The position numbers and the translations under genes were made by a program. DNA of 64,000 nt from Formosa agariphila KMM 3901 (GTDB lineage: Bacteria > Bacteroidota > Bacteroidia > Flavobacteriales > Flavobacteriaceae). This document shows positions 47,586 through 56,256 of the stretch, piece by piece (the stretch's first letter is position 1; every line of letters begins with the position of its first letter). The notes under the pieces were generated by a model. The model saw nothing but the letters and a program-made list of their open reading frames with translations. It searched no databases and was not told the DNA's origin. The stretch is taken from NCBI RefSeq assembly GCF_000723205.1, contig NZ_HG315671.1, positions 3,937,507-4,001,506 of the forward strand, in the 5' to 3' direction.

Positions 47586-48434
47586 TTATTGGTCGTATGT
47601 AACTTCTACAGCATGTTTTATTTTTTTATCACCAGAAGCAAATAAAAATGATTTAAAAGGAGCACAGTCTTTATAGTCTATACCGTGAGCGACTTTAACA
47701 TGATTATGATTTGCAAATAAATTATTACTTGGATCAAAACCAATCCACCCTGAATTCGGGACGTATACTTCTACCCAAGCATGCATTTGTGTGTCTCCAA
47801 AAAAATTATTGCCTTGATGTAGATATCCTGTAACAAAACGACCTGGCAACTTATTTTTTCTAGCAATAGCTAAAAATAAATGTGCAAAATCTGGAGAATC
47901 ACCTGCTTTGTTCTTTACAACATCCTTTAATAACGTATTTTGATAAGTTTCGTTACTTTTAAAAGTAATATAGTGATGCACCCAGCTATTCAATGCTTTT
48001 AAATTATCTATGATATTTTTTGAAGGTTCAAACATAAAAAGATCAAAAGGCTCTTCTTTTAATTGTGTAAATTCTGTAGGATATAAATACGCTTCGAAAT
48101 CTACCGTGAAACTTAAATCGCTTAATGCGTTATAGGTCTCTTCGAATTTAATACTTGAATCGAACTCAATAGGTCCAACTTCTGCTTTTATCACTTTAAA
48201 AACAGCTTCAAAATTTAGTGCATCAACAGCTTTTTTATTACGAATTCGAATAGTTTCAAAATCATATCCATTTATAGATTTTTCGAACACGCAACTTGCA
48301 GACGCATTAAACTCACTAGAAATCAGTTCTTGAGTATCATCGGTAAGAGGTGTAACTAAATACTGCCAATACGCTTCAAAAACAGGATTCTCGTAAGTGT
48401 TTTCGGCAGTATATTTTATAGTGTAATTAAACAT
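47586..48434 (-). CDS. Transglutaminase-like protein with Ser at the catalytic Cys position
   Basis: A 282-residue cytosolic protein: an N-terminal beta-sandwich (to about 115) and a transglutaminase-like domain. Family members show a GxCxDxAH motif; here the segment is NKAGDSPDFAHLFLAIARK with Ser180 (codon TCT) for the Cys, while His218 (MHAWVEVYV) and Asp234 (WIGFDPSNN) remain. Hydrolase or transferase activity by the usual thiol is therefore unlikely, unless Ser acts as the nucleophile. It is the last of three genes with the alpha-E and ATP-grasp genes, a combination known in predicted peptide-forming systems. Confidence 0.87.
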   Translation of the reverse strand: MFNYTIKYTAENTYENPVFEAYWQYLVTPLTDDTQELISSEFNASASCVFEKSINGYDFETIRIRNKKAVDALNFEAVFKVIKAEVGPIEFDSSIKFEETYNALSDLSFTVDFEAYLYPTEFTQLKEEPFDLFMFEPSKNIIDNLKALNSWVHHYITFKSNETYQNTLLKDVVKNKAGDSPDFAHLFLAIARKNKLPGRFVTGYLHQGNNFFGDTQMHAWVEVYVPNSGWIGFDPSNNLFANHNHVKVAHGIDYKDCAPFKSFLFASGDKKIKHAVEVTYDQ

Positions 48435-48482
48435 CTTTTTACTAATTTGGAGCTTCCAAATAAAAGCTATTTAGATAAAAAA

Positions 48483-49436
48483 TTATATTTTTTCTTGATA
48501 AAAATATTCTTCTTCTATTTTTTCACTTATTTCAATTAAGCTTTCAAATGTATCGGAAATAAATCCTTTAACATCTTCTTGAATATCTTCAACCGTTTTA
48601 TAATTATACTCACATCGCATTTTCCCAATTAAAAATGATGCTGTATTTTTTTCGTGAGCTTTTAATGGATCCAACATCGTGATATACGTCTGTATTTCGT
48701 TTAAACACTTTAAAACTGTTCTTGGAGAAGTTGGATTAAGAATTAAAAATTCGAGAACAGTGGTTTGTGTCGGAGCCTTTTTATACACTCTTCGATTAAC
48801 ATCTAACACATTTAAACACTTTAAAAGTGTAGTCCATTCAAAACTTCTTTTTAAAGATTTAGGCTTCTTAATATTTGCTTGTACTGCATCGTCGAACTTA
48901 ATCTGTAGAATTCGAGAAACTTGTGTTGCTCTTTCAATATTCATACCCAATTTAATAAGGGCATATACTTCGTCGTGTAACATGGTTGCACGCATTTTCC
49001 CTTTTAAAATTGTAGATTGATGCATAACATGACTTGTAAAATCATGCAGACCTCTAGTTACAAAATGCTCTTTAGAATATCCTACCAAAGAGTGATAAAA
49101 TATATTTATGGCCTCGTAAAAATCGCTAGAAATTAAATCTCTAGAACTGTTTGCATTTTCTCTGGCAAAGGTTATACATTGTAATATGGAATAATATTTT
49201 TCTGGGTTTAATGCTGTATTATAAAGTACGTCTTCTTCTTTTAACACCTCATCGTTTTCTTCTTCCTCCCCAACCATTTCATACATGGAACGCAATACAA
49301 ATTGACGGTCTCTAGATAATTTATTAGGCGCGTCTAAAGACGAAAAGTAATTTACATTTGTAAAACGTGCGGTGTGTTCTGCACGCTCCATATAACGCCC
49401 CATCCAAAATAAGTTATTGGCTATTCTTGCTAACAT
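48483..49436 (-). CDS. Alpha-E domain protein
   Basis: A 317-residue, mainly alpha-helical protein. The start MLARIANNLFWMGRYMERAEHTAR is the signature of the alpha-E family. No catalytic motif is known for it. The family nearly always occurs beside a circularly permuted ATP-grasp gene and a transglutaminase-like gene, and those genes flank it here (7 bp after the ATP-grasp gene, 48 bp before the transglutaminase). It may scaffold or present a substrate for the ligase. Confidence 0.92.
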   Translation of the reverse strand: MLARIANNLFWMGRYMERAEHTARFTNVNYFSSLDAPNKLSRDRQFVLRSMYEMVGEEEENDEVLKEEDVLYNTALNPEKYYSILQCITFARENANSSRDLISSDFYEAINIFYHSLVGYSKEHFVTRGLHDFTSHVMHQSTILKGKMRATMLHDEVYALIKLGMNIERATQVSRILQIKFDDAVQANIKKPKSLKRSFEWTTLLKCLNVLDVNRRVYKKAPTQTTVLEFLILNPTSPRTVLKCLNEIQTYITMLDPLKAHEKNTASFLIGKMRCEYNYKTVEDIQEDVKGFISDTFESLIEISEKIEEEYFYQEKI

Positions 49437-49443
49437 ATATTAT

Positions 49444-50910
49444 TTATTTTTTTAAAACCCAAGTATCTTTTGACCCTCCACCTTGAGAAGAATTCACTAT
49501 TAAATTTCCTTTTTTAAGTGCTACACGTGTTAAACCACCTTTTAGCACAAACTCTTTATCTTGACCAAGTAAGGTAAACGTTCGTAAATCGATATGTCGT
49601 TGCTCGAAGGACTGACAATCGTCTATGTAAGTAGCATGCACAGAAAGTGAAAGTATTGGTTGTGCAATATATTTTCGCGGATTATCGAGAATCACTTTTT
49701 TAACAGCTTCTATTTCTGCCTTTGTTAATCTATTTCCGATGGAAATTCCGTAACCACCTGCTTCATCTACTGGTTTTACTACCAAATTATGAATATTTTC
49801 TAAAACGTACTTCAATTCTTTTGGTCGACTACAGTGATACGTATGCACATTATTTAAAATAGGCTCTTCACCTAAATAAAATTTAATAATTTCTGGCATG
49901 TACGTGTAAATTGCTTTATCATCTGCAACTCCAGTTCCCGGTGCATTCACCAAAGTAACATTTCCTTTTTTGTAAGCTGAAAACAATCCTGGAACACCAA
50001 TTGCAGAATCTTCTTTAAACGCCAATGGATCTAAATAAGTGTCATCTATTCGTCTATAAATAACATCAACTTTTTTAAGTCCGTATATGGTTTTCATATA
50101 CACAAAATCCTTTTCCACAACTAAATCACGACCTTCTACTAACTCTATACCACTGGTTTTAGCTAAAAAAGAATGTTCGTAATAAGCCGAATTAAATACT
50201 CCAGGAGTTAAAATAACACAGGTTGGCGTATCGACTCCATTTGGCTTAACCGACTCCATGATTTGCAATAAATTTTCAGAATAATCGGCAACGGGTTCTA
50301 TATTATAATGATTAAAAGACCCAAACAAAGAACGCTTTAGAGCATTCCTATTATACATTACATAACTAACCCCAGACGGACATCTAATATTATCTTCTAA
50401 CACATAATATTTACCATCTGAATGCTTTATTAAATCGGTACCTGAAATATGATTATAAATGCCACCTACAGGATCCAAACCACCCATTTGTCTTAAATAA
50501 TTAGCTGAAGAACTAATTAATTCCATAGGTACAATACCTGCTTTTATAATTTTCTGATCGTGATAAATATCACCTATAAAAGCGTTCAAGGCCTTACAAC
50601 GTTGTAAAGCTCCAATTTCTATTGTTTGCCACTCATCGTGATCAATAATTCTTGGAAACAAATCAAAAGGAAAAATTTTCTCTTGAGGTTTAGCATCATT
50701 GTATACCTGAAAAGTAATACCTTGATCAAACGAATTTGTTTTCGACTTATTATTAAGGTTAATAAATTCCTCTATAGGATATCCGTTATATAAATCGAAT
50801 AATTTCTTGTAGACGTCTCGAACATTTTTGTCTTTATCGAAAATTTCATCAAATAAATTTTCATTACTATCGTAAGAAGAAAAAAGATGCTTAAAATTAG
50901 TTGGGTTCAT
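49444..50910 (-). CDS. Circularly permuted type 2 ATP-grasp ligase
   Basis: A 488-residue ligase of the ATP-grasp superfamily in its circularly permuted form, which joins amines or amino acids to carboxylates through an acyl phosphate. Typical segments are FPFDLFPRIIDHDEWQTIE near 77, LNAFIGDIYHDQKI near 108, DLIKHSDGKYYVLEDNIRCP near 154, and NLVVKPVDEAGGYGISIG near 383 (nucleotide-binding). It is first of a three-gene cluster with alpha-E and transglutaminase-like proteins. Product unknown; peptide tagging or a small peptide has been proposed for such clusters. Confidence 0.92.
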   Translation of the reverse strand: MNPTNFKHLFSSYDSNENLFDEIFDKDKNVRDVYKKLFDLYNGYPIEEFINLNNKSKTNSFDQGITFQVYNDAKPQEKIFPFDLFPRIIDHDEWQTIEIGALQRCKALNAFIGDIYHDQKIIKAGIVPMELISSSANYLRQMGGLDPVGGIYNHISGTDLIKHSDGKYYVLEDNIRCPSGVSYVMYNRNALKRSLFGSFNHYNIEPVADYSENLLQIMESVKPNGVDTPTCVILTPGVFNSAYYEHSFLAKTSGIELVEGRDLVVEKDFVYMKTIYGLKKVDVIYRRIDDTYLDPLAFKEDSAIGVPGLFSAYKKGNVTLVNAPGTGVADDKAIYTYMPEIIKFYLGEEPILNNVHTYHCSRPKELKYVLENIHNLVVKPVDEAGGYGISIGNRLTKAEIEAVKKVILDNPRKYIAQPILSLSVHATYIDDCQSFEQRHIDLRTFTLLGQDKEFVLKGGLTRVALKKGNLIVNSSQGGGSKDTWVLKK

Positions 50911-51130
50911 GCATTTTAGGTTTTTTCTAAATTAATCATTATTTCTCATGTTTTTAATATAAAAAATATATTAATTTCACATTTTCATTCTACTTTCCAT
51001 AATTTTTGAACATTAATAATATTAATTTCACAAATAAGTTCTCACGAAATAAAACAGAAGTCTTTTAAACTTTTATTTGATTCCATTATCTTAACTTATA
51101 TTCATGTTTTATATAGTTAAATAAGAATCT

Positions 51131-52156
51131 ATGAACATTGATTTAAGAAGCGACACGGTAACCAAACCAACACCCGGAATGTTAAACGCTATGATGTCTG
51201 CTAAAGTTGGAGACGATGTATATCAGGAAGATGAAACCATAAACCTACTAGAAGCACGCATTGCCAAGATGTTTGGAAAGTCGCACGCCATGTTTTTTCC
51301 TAGCGGAACAATGGCCAACCAAACGGCCATTAAAATACATACTAATCCTGGCGACCAAGTTATTTGTGACAAATATGCACACATATATAATTATGAAGGT
51401 GGCGGTGCCTCTTTTAATAGTGGTGTATCTTGTAAATTAATTGATGGTTACCGTGGCATGTTTACAGCAAAAGATGTCATTGAAGCTATAAATCCGCCAG
51501 AATTTTACCACAGTCCATTATCTAAATTGGTTGAAATTGAAAACACAACTAATAAAGGAGGAGGTGCTTGCTGGGATTTAAATGAACTTGAAAAAATTAA
51601 ACAGGTTTGTAACACAAACAACTTAGGCTTTCATTTAGATGGTGCACGACTTTGGAATGCTTTAGTTGCTAAAAACGAAACACCACAACAATACGGTGCT
51701 ATTTTCGACACCATCTCTGTATGCTTAAGCAAAGGACTTGGTTGCCCAATTGGTTCTGTTTTAACTGGCGATGAAAAATTTATGACTCATGCTTTACGCA
51801 TCCGAAAAATGTTGGGAGGAGGCATGAGACAGGGCGGGTTTTTAGCTGCCGCAGGGCTTTATGCATTAGACCATAATATTGACCGTTTAAAAGACGACCA
51901 TACTAAAGCAAAAGAATTAAGTTTGATATTACAATCTTTACATATTGTAAAACACGTAGAACCGACCGAAACTAACATTGTGATTTTTGAATTGGCTAAA
52001 GATGTAAATAGCGAAGACTTCATCTTAAAACTTAAAGCCAATAACATTACAATTAGCGATATGGGCCAAGGTAAACTAAGATTAGTTACACATATTGACT
52101 ACACAGACAACATGCACTCTAAAACTTTAGAGACTTTAAAGCAATTACAATTTTAA
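51131..52156 (+). CDS. ltaE: Low-specificity L-threonine aldolase
   Basis: PLP enzyme splitting threonine or allo-threonine to glycine and acetaldehyde. The 341 residues start MNIDLRSDTVTKPTPGML, the conserved opening, with GDDVYQEDETINLLEARIA, FPSGTMANQTAIKIH near 57, GFHLDGARLWNALVA near 165 and the PLP lysine in CLSKGLGCPIGSVLTG near 198 (Lys next to Gly-Leu-Gly). It stands alone between a divergent ATP-grasp gene and the convergent gdhA. The 220-bp upstream gap has no clear promoter element. Confidence 0.95.
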   Translation: MNIDLRSDTVTKPTPGMLNAMMSAKVGDDVYQEDETINLLEARIAKMFGKSHAMFFPSGTMANQTAIKIHTNPGDQVICDKYAHIYNYEGGGASFNSGVSCKLIDGYRGMFTAKDVIEAINPPEFYHSPLSKLVEIENTTNKGGGACWDLNELEKIKQVCNTNNLGFHLDGARLWNALVAKNETPQQYGAIFDTISVCLSKGLGCPIGSVLTGDEKFMTHALRIRKMLGGGMRQGGFLAAAGLYALDHNIDRLKDDHTKAKELSLILQSLHIVKHVEPTETNIVIFELAKDVNSEDFILKLKANNITISDMGQGKLRLVTHIDYTDNMHSKTLETLKQLQF

Positions 52157-52167
52157 ATAAATAAAAA

Positions 52168-52198
52168 AAAGCCTTCAAAATAAAATTCTGAAGGCTTT
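52168..52198. terminator. Bidirectional terminator between ltaE and gdhA
   Basis: AAAGCCTTCA (52168-52177) pairs with TGAAGGCTTT (52189-52198). The left A run becomes a T run for the minus-strand gdhA transcript. Confidence 0.85.
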
Positions 52199-52220
52199 AA
52201 AATATTTTAATGGAATATTG

Positions 52221-53564
52221 TTAAACCACACCTTGAGCTAACATAGCATCTGCAACTTTAACAAAACCAGCAATATTTGCTCCTTTAACGTAATCTATAT
52301 AACCATCTTCTTGCGTTCCATAGGCAACACAAGATGCATGAATATCATTCATAATCTGATGTAATTTTTCATCAACCTCTTCTCTTGTCCAATTTAAACG
52401 CAATGAGTTTTGGCTCATTTCTAAACCTGAAGTTGCCACACCACCTGCATTAGAGGCTTTCCCTGGAGAAAATAAAACTTTAGCATCTTGAATAATCTCA
52501 ATTGCTTCTGGTGTTGTAGGCATATTAGCACCTTCGGCGATAGCGATAACATTATTAGCTATCAACTGTTTCGCATCGTTAGCATCTAATTCATTTTGCG
52601 TTGCGCAAGGCATTGCTAAATCGCATTTTACAGACCATGGTCTTTCTCCTGCAATAAATTTAGCACTCGGGTATTGATTTACATATTCGTTTATACGCCC
52701 ACGTTTTACATTCTTTAGCTCCATAACAAAAGCCAATTTCTCATCGTTTATTCCTTCAGCATCATAAATATATCCTGAAGAATCTGAAAGTGTTACCACT
52801 TTTGCTCCAAATTCTGTAGCCTTCTGGCAAGCATATTGCGCCACATTCCCAGAACCCGAAATTACAACTGTTTTACCTGTAAACGACTCGCCACAAGTAT
52901 CTAACATATTTTTTGCAAAATAAACAGTACCATAACCCGTTGCTTCAGGACGAATTAATGACCCTCCGTACTCCATTCCTTTACCAGTTAAGACTCCAGT
53001 AAATTCGTTACGCAACCTTTTATACTGTCCGAATAAATAACCTATTTCACGACCTCCAACACCAATATCTCCCGCTGGAATATCTGTATTAGGACCTATA
53101 TGTCTGCTTAATTCCGTCATAAACGATTGACAAAAACGCATTACCTCGTTATCACTTTTTCCTTTTGGATTAAAATCGCTTCCTCCTTTTCCTCCTCCCA
53201 TTGGTAAAGTTGTTAAAGAGTTTTTAAAAGTTTGTTCGAATCCTAAAAATTTTAAAATACTTAAATTTACAGTAGGATGAAAACGTAATCCACCTTTGTA
53301 TGGCCCTATAGCCGAGTTAAATTCAACCCTAAACCCTCTATTCACTTGAGTTTTACCCTCATCATCAATCCAAGGCACCCTGAAAATTAAAGTACGTTCT
53401 GGTTCAACCATACGCTCTAACAACATTTTTCCTTTATATTTTGGGTTATTTTCAATAAATGGAATTACAGTTTCTGCAACCTCATGTACTGCTTGTAAAA
53501 ACTCTGGCTCATGGCCATCTTTTTGTTTTACAAGCTCTAAAAAAGTATTTATTTGATTTTTCAT
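52221..53564 (-). CDS. gdhA: Glutamate dehydrogenase (NADP-type, hexameric)
   Basis: Interconverts 2-oxoglutarate plus ammonium and glutamate. At 447 residues it has the length of the NADP-dependent small type. Motifs: RVEFNSAIGPYKGGLRFHP near 79, TLPMGGGKGGSDFNPKGKS near 118 with the catalytic Lys, PAGDIGVGGREIGYLFGQYK near 163, and the nucleotide-binding VVISGSGNVAQYA near 233. Ends with VKVADAMLAQGVV. It would recapture ammonium released by NagB and other deaminases. A TATATTTG element lies 47 bp upstream. Confidence 0.97.
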   Translation of the reverse strand: MKNQINTFLELVKQKDGHEPEFLQAVHEVAETVIPFIENNPKYKGKMLLERMVEPERTLIFRVPWIDDEGKTQVNRGFRVEFNSAIGPYKGGLRFHPTVNLSILKFLGFEQTFKNSLTTLPMGGGKGGSDFNPKGKSDNEVMRFCQSFMTELSRHIGPNTDIPAGDIGVGGREIGYLFGQYKRLRNEFTGVLTGKGMEYGGSLIRPEATGYGTVYFAKNMLDTCGESFTGKTVVISGSGNVAQYACQKATEFGAKVVTLSDSSGYIYDAEGINDEKLAFVMELKNVKRGRINEYVNQYPSAKFIAGERPWSVKCDLAMPCATQNELDANDAKQLIANNVIAIAEGANMPTTPEAIEIIQDAKVLFSPGKASNAGGVATSGLEMSQNSLRLNWTREEVDEKLHQIMNDIHASCVAYGTQEDGYIDYVKGANIAGFVKVADAMLAQGVV

Positions 53565-53611
53565 TCTTTTGAAAATTACGACACCGTTAAGTAATCTTTA
53601 CATTATAACAA

Positions 53612-53619
53612 CAAATATA
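53612..53619 (-). promoter_or_regulatory. gdhA promoter -7 element
   Basis: The minus strand reads TATATTTG, an exact TAnnTTTG match, 47 bp before the gdhA ATG. Confidence 0.55.
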
Positions 53620-53731
53620 CATTATCTCTATTTATTACTAACTTTTATCCTTAATTTCAAAATAAATCTAAGTGTTAAAAAAAGTTAATGCGGATTTTTC
53701 AAGATTTATTGCATTGGTATTAATCATTTTA

Positions 53732-53739
53732 TATATTTG
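53732..53739 (+). promoter_or_regulatory. -7 element for the outer-membrane protein gene at 53794
   Basis: TATATTTG matches TAnnTTTG exactly, 54 bp before the ATG. A TTG at 53714-53716 could be part of a -33 element but is closer than usual. A possible TTG start codon at 53737 falls inside this element and is therefore unlikely to be used. Confidence 0.5.
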
Positions 53740-53793
53740 TTCGTGCTTTTATCCCCTACTTATAAGCAGCATCTATTTTTTAACGTAAAAACA

Positions 53794-54546
53794 ATGCTAA
53801 ACAACCTTAAACCTCTATCCTTATTTTTATTAATATTTAGTTTTTATAACTCTGTTTATTCACAAAGTTTAACAGGATATGAACTGGGTATTCTTGCAGG
53901 TCCTGTACAAATGCGTTCTGATTTCGGTTTGAAAGGAGATAAAGACACAAATCTTGGTAACATAGGATTAGGTGTTGGCGTTATGCTTGATATAAACCCA
54001 ATGGACTGGGGATCAAGAAGAAACTATGCATACGATCATTTTAAACTTAGATTCGATTTATCTTACAACAAAACAAATCTTAAACACTACGGAAAATTTG
54101 TAGACCCTAGTCAGAATAGTGATAATGCTAACAAATTAAGAAATCAGCGTGGGGAAGCTAAAAATTTTAGCGGAGGAATAGCTTTAGAATATTATCCATT
54201 AAGTTTAAGAAGTTTCTTCTATAACTTTTTCGACTTTTCGCCCTACATACTACTTGGAGCACAATACACTTTTGCTCAACCAGGAACAAATATTACTGAT
54301 CCTGATCAATTATATGGACCTTGGGATAAAAATTCTGTAAGCTCTGAGTCTTTTTATACTGGGGCAATTAATACAGGTGTTGGGGTGCGTTTTAAAATTA
54401 GTGCCTATTCAGATCTTTTATTTGAAGCGAAATATCACTTTTACAATAGCGATTGGGTAGATGGATTAAACCACCAATTAAGCTACAACAAAAATAACGA
54501 TGCTTTAATTTGGGTGAATTTTGGTTATGTATATTACCTTAACTAA
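53794..54546 (+). CDS. Outer-membrane beta-barrel protein (THC0290_0291-like)
   Basis: A 250-residue protein; the ATG at 53794 is preferred because it gives a proper signal peptide (MLNNLKPLSLFLLIFSF, cleavage after about YSQ), while the longer frame begins at a TTG inside the promoter element. The mature N-terminus TGYELGILAGPVQMRSDFG and the strand pattern (IGLGVGVMLDIN, LLFEAKYHFYNSDWVDGL, ALIWVNFGYVYYLN) fit the Flavobacteriaceae family I recall as THC0290_0291. Eight to ten membrane strands are likely. Function unknown. Confidence 0.8.
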   Translation: MLNNLKPLSLFLLIFSFYNSVYSQSLTGYELGILAGPVQMRSDFGLKGDKDTNLGNIGLGVGVMLDINPMDWGSRRNYAYDHFKLRFDLSYNKTNLKHYGKFVDPSQNSDNANKLRNQRGEAKNFSGGIALEYYPLSLRSFFYNFFDFSPYILLGAQYTFAQPGTNITDPDQLYGPWDKNSVSSESFYTGAINTGVGVRFKISAYSDLLFEAKYHFYNSDWVDGLNHQLSYNKNNDALIWVNFGYVYYLN

Positions 54547-54663
54547 ACTGGGTTAAAATTATTCAGATTCGTTATCTTGAATTATTTTCTTACAAAGTTT
54601 AATTTTCTCTTCAAATATCAAATGGCAATATGTACCTTTATTTTTAAATAATAAAGCTATCAT

Positions 54664-55386
54664 ATGCACCCTAAATCACATTCATTCTTCTTTATTTTTT
54701 GCCTTATTATTTTGGCTTCATGTAGTGAAGAAAAAACAATTACCTTTTCAGAAGAATCTATAACGACGCCTGAAAACACTATAGTAGACATTAATATTCC
54801 TCAAGCTGTTGGGGATAACGAAGTCGCACTTCAAATTAACACCATTTTAAAGCAACATGTTAGCGCTTCGCTTCAATTTAACCAGGAGGACCAACGTATA
54901 AATGCTATTGAAGATCAAATAAATAGTTTCAATACTGAATACACTAATTTTAAGAATCAATTTCCAGAAAGCGCACAAGAATGGGAAGCTCAAATAGATG
55001 GTGAAGTTATGTATGAGACCCCAGAACTCATTAGTATTTCTTTAACGAGCTATACGAATACTGGAGGCGCTCACGGCATATTAGTTATTACCTTTTTAAA
55101 TTTTAATGGGCAGACAGGAGAACTTATAGAAACAAATAAATTATTTGATGACCAAGACGAATTCTACGAATTCGCAAAGCCCTACTTTAACGAAGAAATT
55201 TCTAACAAAAAAGACTTAGTTGTAGATTCTGAAAGTTTTGTACTACCTCAAAACATAGGATACAGTGCAGACGGATTAATATTATTATATAATACCTACG
55301 AAATCGCGCCCTATGCAGCAGGAATTACAGAATTTATCATTCCATTTAACGATGCGAATTCTTATTTAAAGTTTGACGGATTTTAA
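54664..55386 (+). CDS. DUF3298/DUF4163-type lipoprotein
   Basis: A 240-residue lipoprotein: signal ending ILASC with Cys near 20, followed by SEEK, an acidic post-Cys tag that fits surface display. Residues about 100-240 (LISISLTSYTNTGGAHGILV, NGQTGELIETNKLF, ILLYNTYEIAPYAAGITEF) match the DUF4163-plus-DUF3298 pair found in PdaC and RsiV-like proteins, which bind peptidoglycan fragments or lysozyme. Role here unknown. Its last 21 bp overlap the end of the convergent DinB-like gene. Confidence 0.85.
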   Translation: MHPKSHSFFFIFCLIILASCSEEKTITFSEESITTPENTIVDINIPQAVGDNEVALQINTILKQHVSASLQFNQEDQRINAIEDQINSFNTEYTNFKNQFPESAQEWEAQIDGEVMYETPELISISLTSYTNTGGAHGILVITFLNFNGQTGELIETNKLFDDQDEFYEFAKPYFNEEISNKKDLVVDSESFVLPQNIGYSADGLILLYNTYEIAPYAAGITEFIIPFNDANSYLKFDGF

Positions 55387-55830
55387 TAACGCCATGACAA
55401 TTCCTAAATGAAGGCCGTCATGAAATAAGACAAACGTTAAGGCTTCATCTATATTATGTATTGTTGTTCCCGTAGTTTCTGGTGTATATTCCGGAAAGTT
55501 AACAAAGGCATTATTATTATAATTTATCTTAGTTTGCTTAGCTGTTTCTGTTAATAATTCTTTGATAAGATTAACATCTTCTTGAGTAACGTCAACTTCT
55601 GGTTTAGACCCTTTTTTATAAGCATTCACAAAATCGTCTGACACTAACATAGGTACTCCAGATAATTTATAAATTAAGACCTGTTCGGTAGCAATAATAT
55701 GAGCGATATTCCAAATGATATTGTTATTGTAACCTGGTGGAATTTTATTTAATTCGTCTAGACTTAATTGGTCTAAATATATTCTAAAAAATCCTCTAGT
55801 TTTTTCAAACACTTCAAAAGTAAAATTCAT
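55366..55830 (-). CDS. DinB-family protein
   Basis: A 154-residue four-helix-bundle protein. It begins MNFTFEVFEKTRGFFRIYLDQ, has NIIWNIAHIIATEQVLIYKL near 37 and the late FVLFHDGLHLGIVMALLKSV, with His residues at the positions that bind a metal in DinB/YfiT-like thiol transferases. Substrate unknown. Convergent overlap of 21 bp with the upstream lipoprotein gene means the two stops lie within each other's coding sequence. Confidence 0.88.
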   Translation of the reverse strand: MNFTFEVFEKTRGFFRIYLDQLSLDELNKIPPGYNNNIIWNIAHIIATEQVLIYKLSGVPMLVSDDFVNAYKKGSKPEVDVTQEDVNLIKELLTETAKQTKINYNNNAFVNFPEYTPETTGTTIHNIDEALTFVLFHDGLHLGIVMALLKSVKL

Positions 55831-55902
55831 TCTATCTATTTTTGACTAAATATAAGTGAAACTCGTTTAAATGCCTTTATTTTGCACTAAAATTGTTTTA
55901 TT

Positions 55903-56256
55903 ATGAATAAAATATACTACCTAAAAACGTGTAATACATGTATGCGTATTATTAAAGAATTAGACTTGCCTCAAGACGTGATATTTCAAGATATTAAGGA
56001 GACGCCTATTACCGTTAAGCAACTTGAAGAACTACATAATTTATCGGGTAGTTATGAAGCCCTTTTTAGTAAACGCGCCAAATTATACAAGGAAATGGAT
56101 TTAAAAAACCAAGCGTTAGAAGAAACCGATTATAAAAACTACATCTTAGAACATTACACCTTTTTAAGTCGTCCGGTATTAATTTACAACAATCAGATTT
56201 TTATTGGAAATAGTAAAAAGAATGTTGCAGCGGCTAAAGAGGCAATACATGAATAA
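55903..56256 (+). CDS. ArsC/Spx-fold protein with a CxxC motif
   Basis: A 117-residue thioredoxin-fold protein. The N-terminus NKIYYLKTCNTCMRIIKEL has Cys9 and Cys12 as CNTC, unlike the one-cysteine loop of true ArsC (compare the gene at 46059), and SRPVLIYNNQIFIGNSKKN holds the conserved Arg-Pro. It may be a thiol-redox or Spx-like protein rather than an arsenate reductase. The EamA-type transporter gene overlaps its 3' end by 8 bp, implying coupled expression. Confidence 0.85.
   Translation: MNKIYYLKTCNTCMRIIKELDLPQDVIFQDIKETPITVKQLEELHNLSGSYEALFSKRAKLYKEMDLKNQALEETDYKNYILEHYTFLSRPVLIYNNQIFIGNSKKNVAAAKEAIHE

Noticed and set aside
48679-49020. 113-codon open frame opposite the alpha-E gene
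   Set aside because: Lies wholly within a firm gene on the other strand and shows no family features.
53737-53793. TTG start for the outer-membrane protein
   Set aside because: The TTG is the end of the TATATTTG promoter element, and the signal peptide begins at the ATG at 53794.
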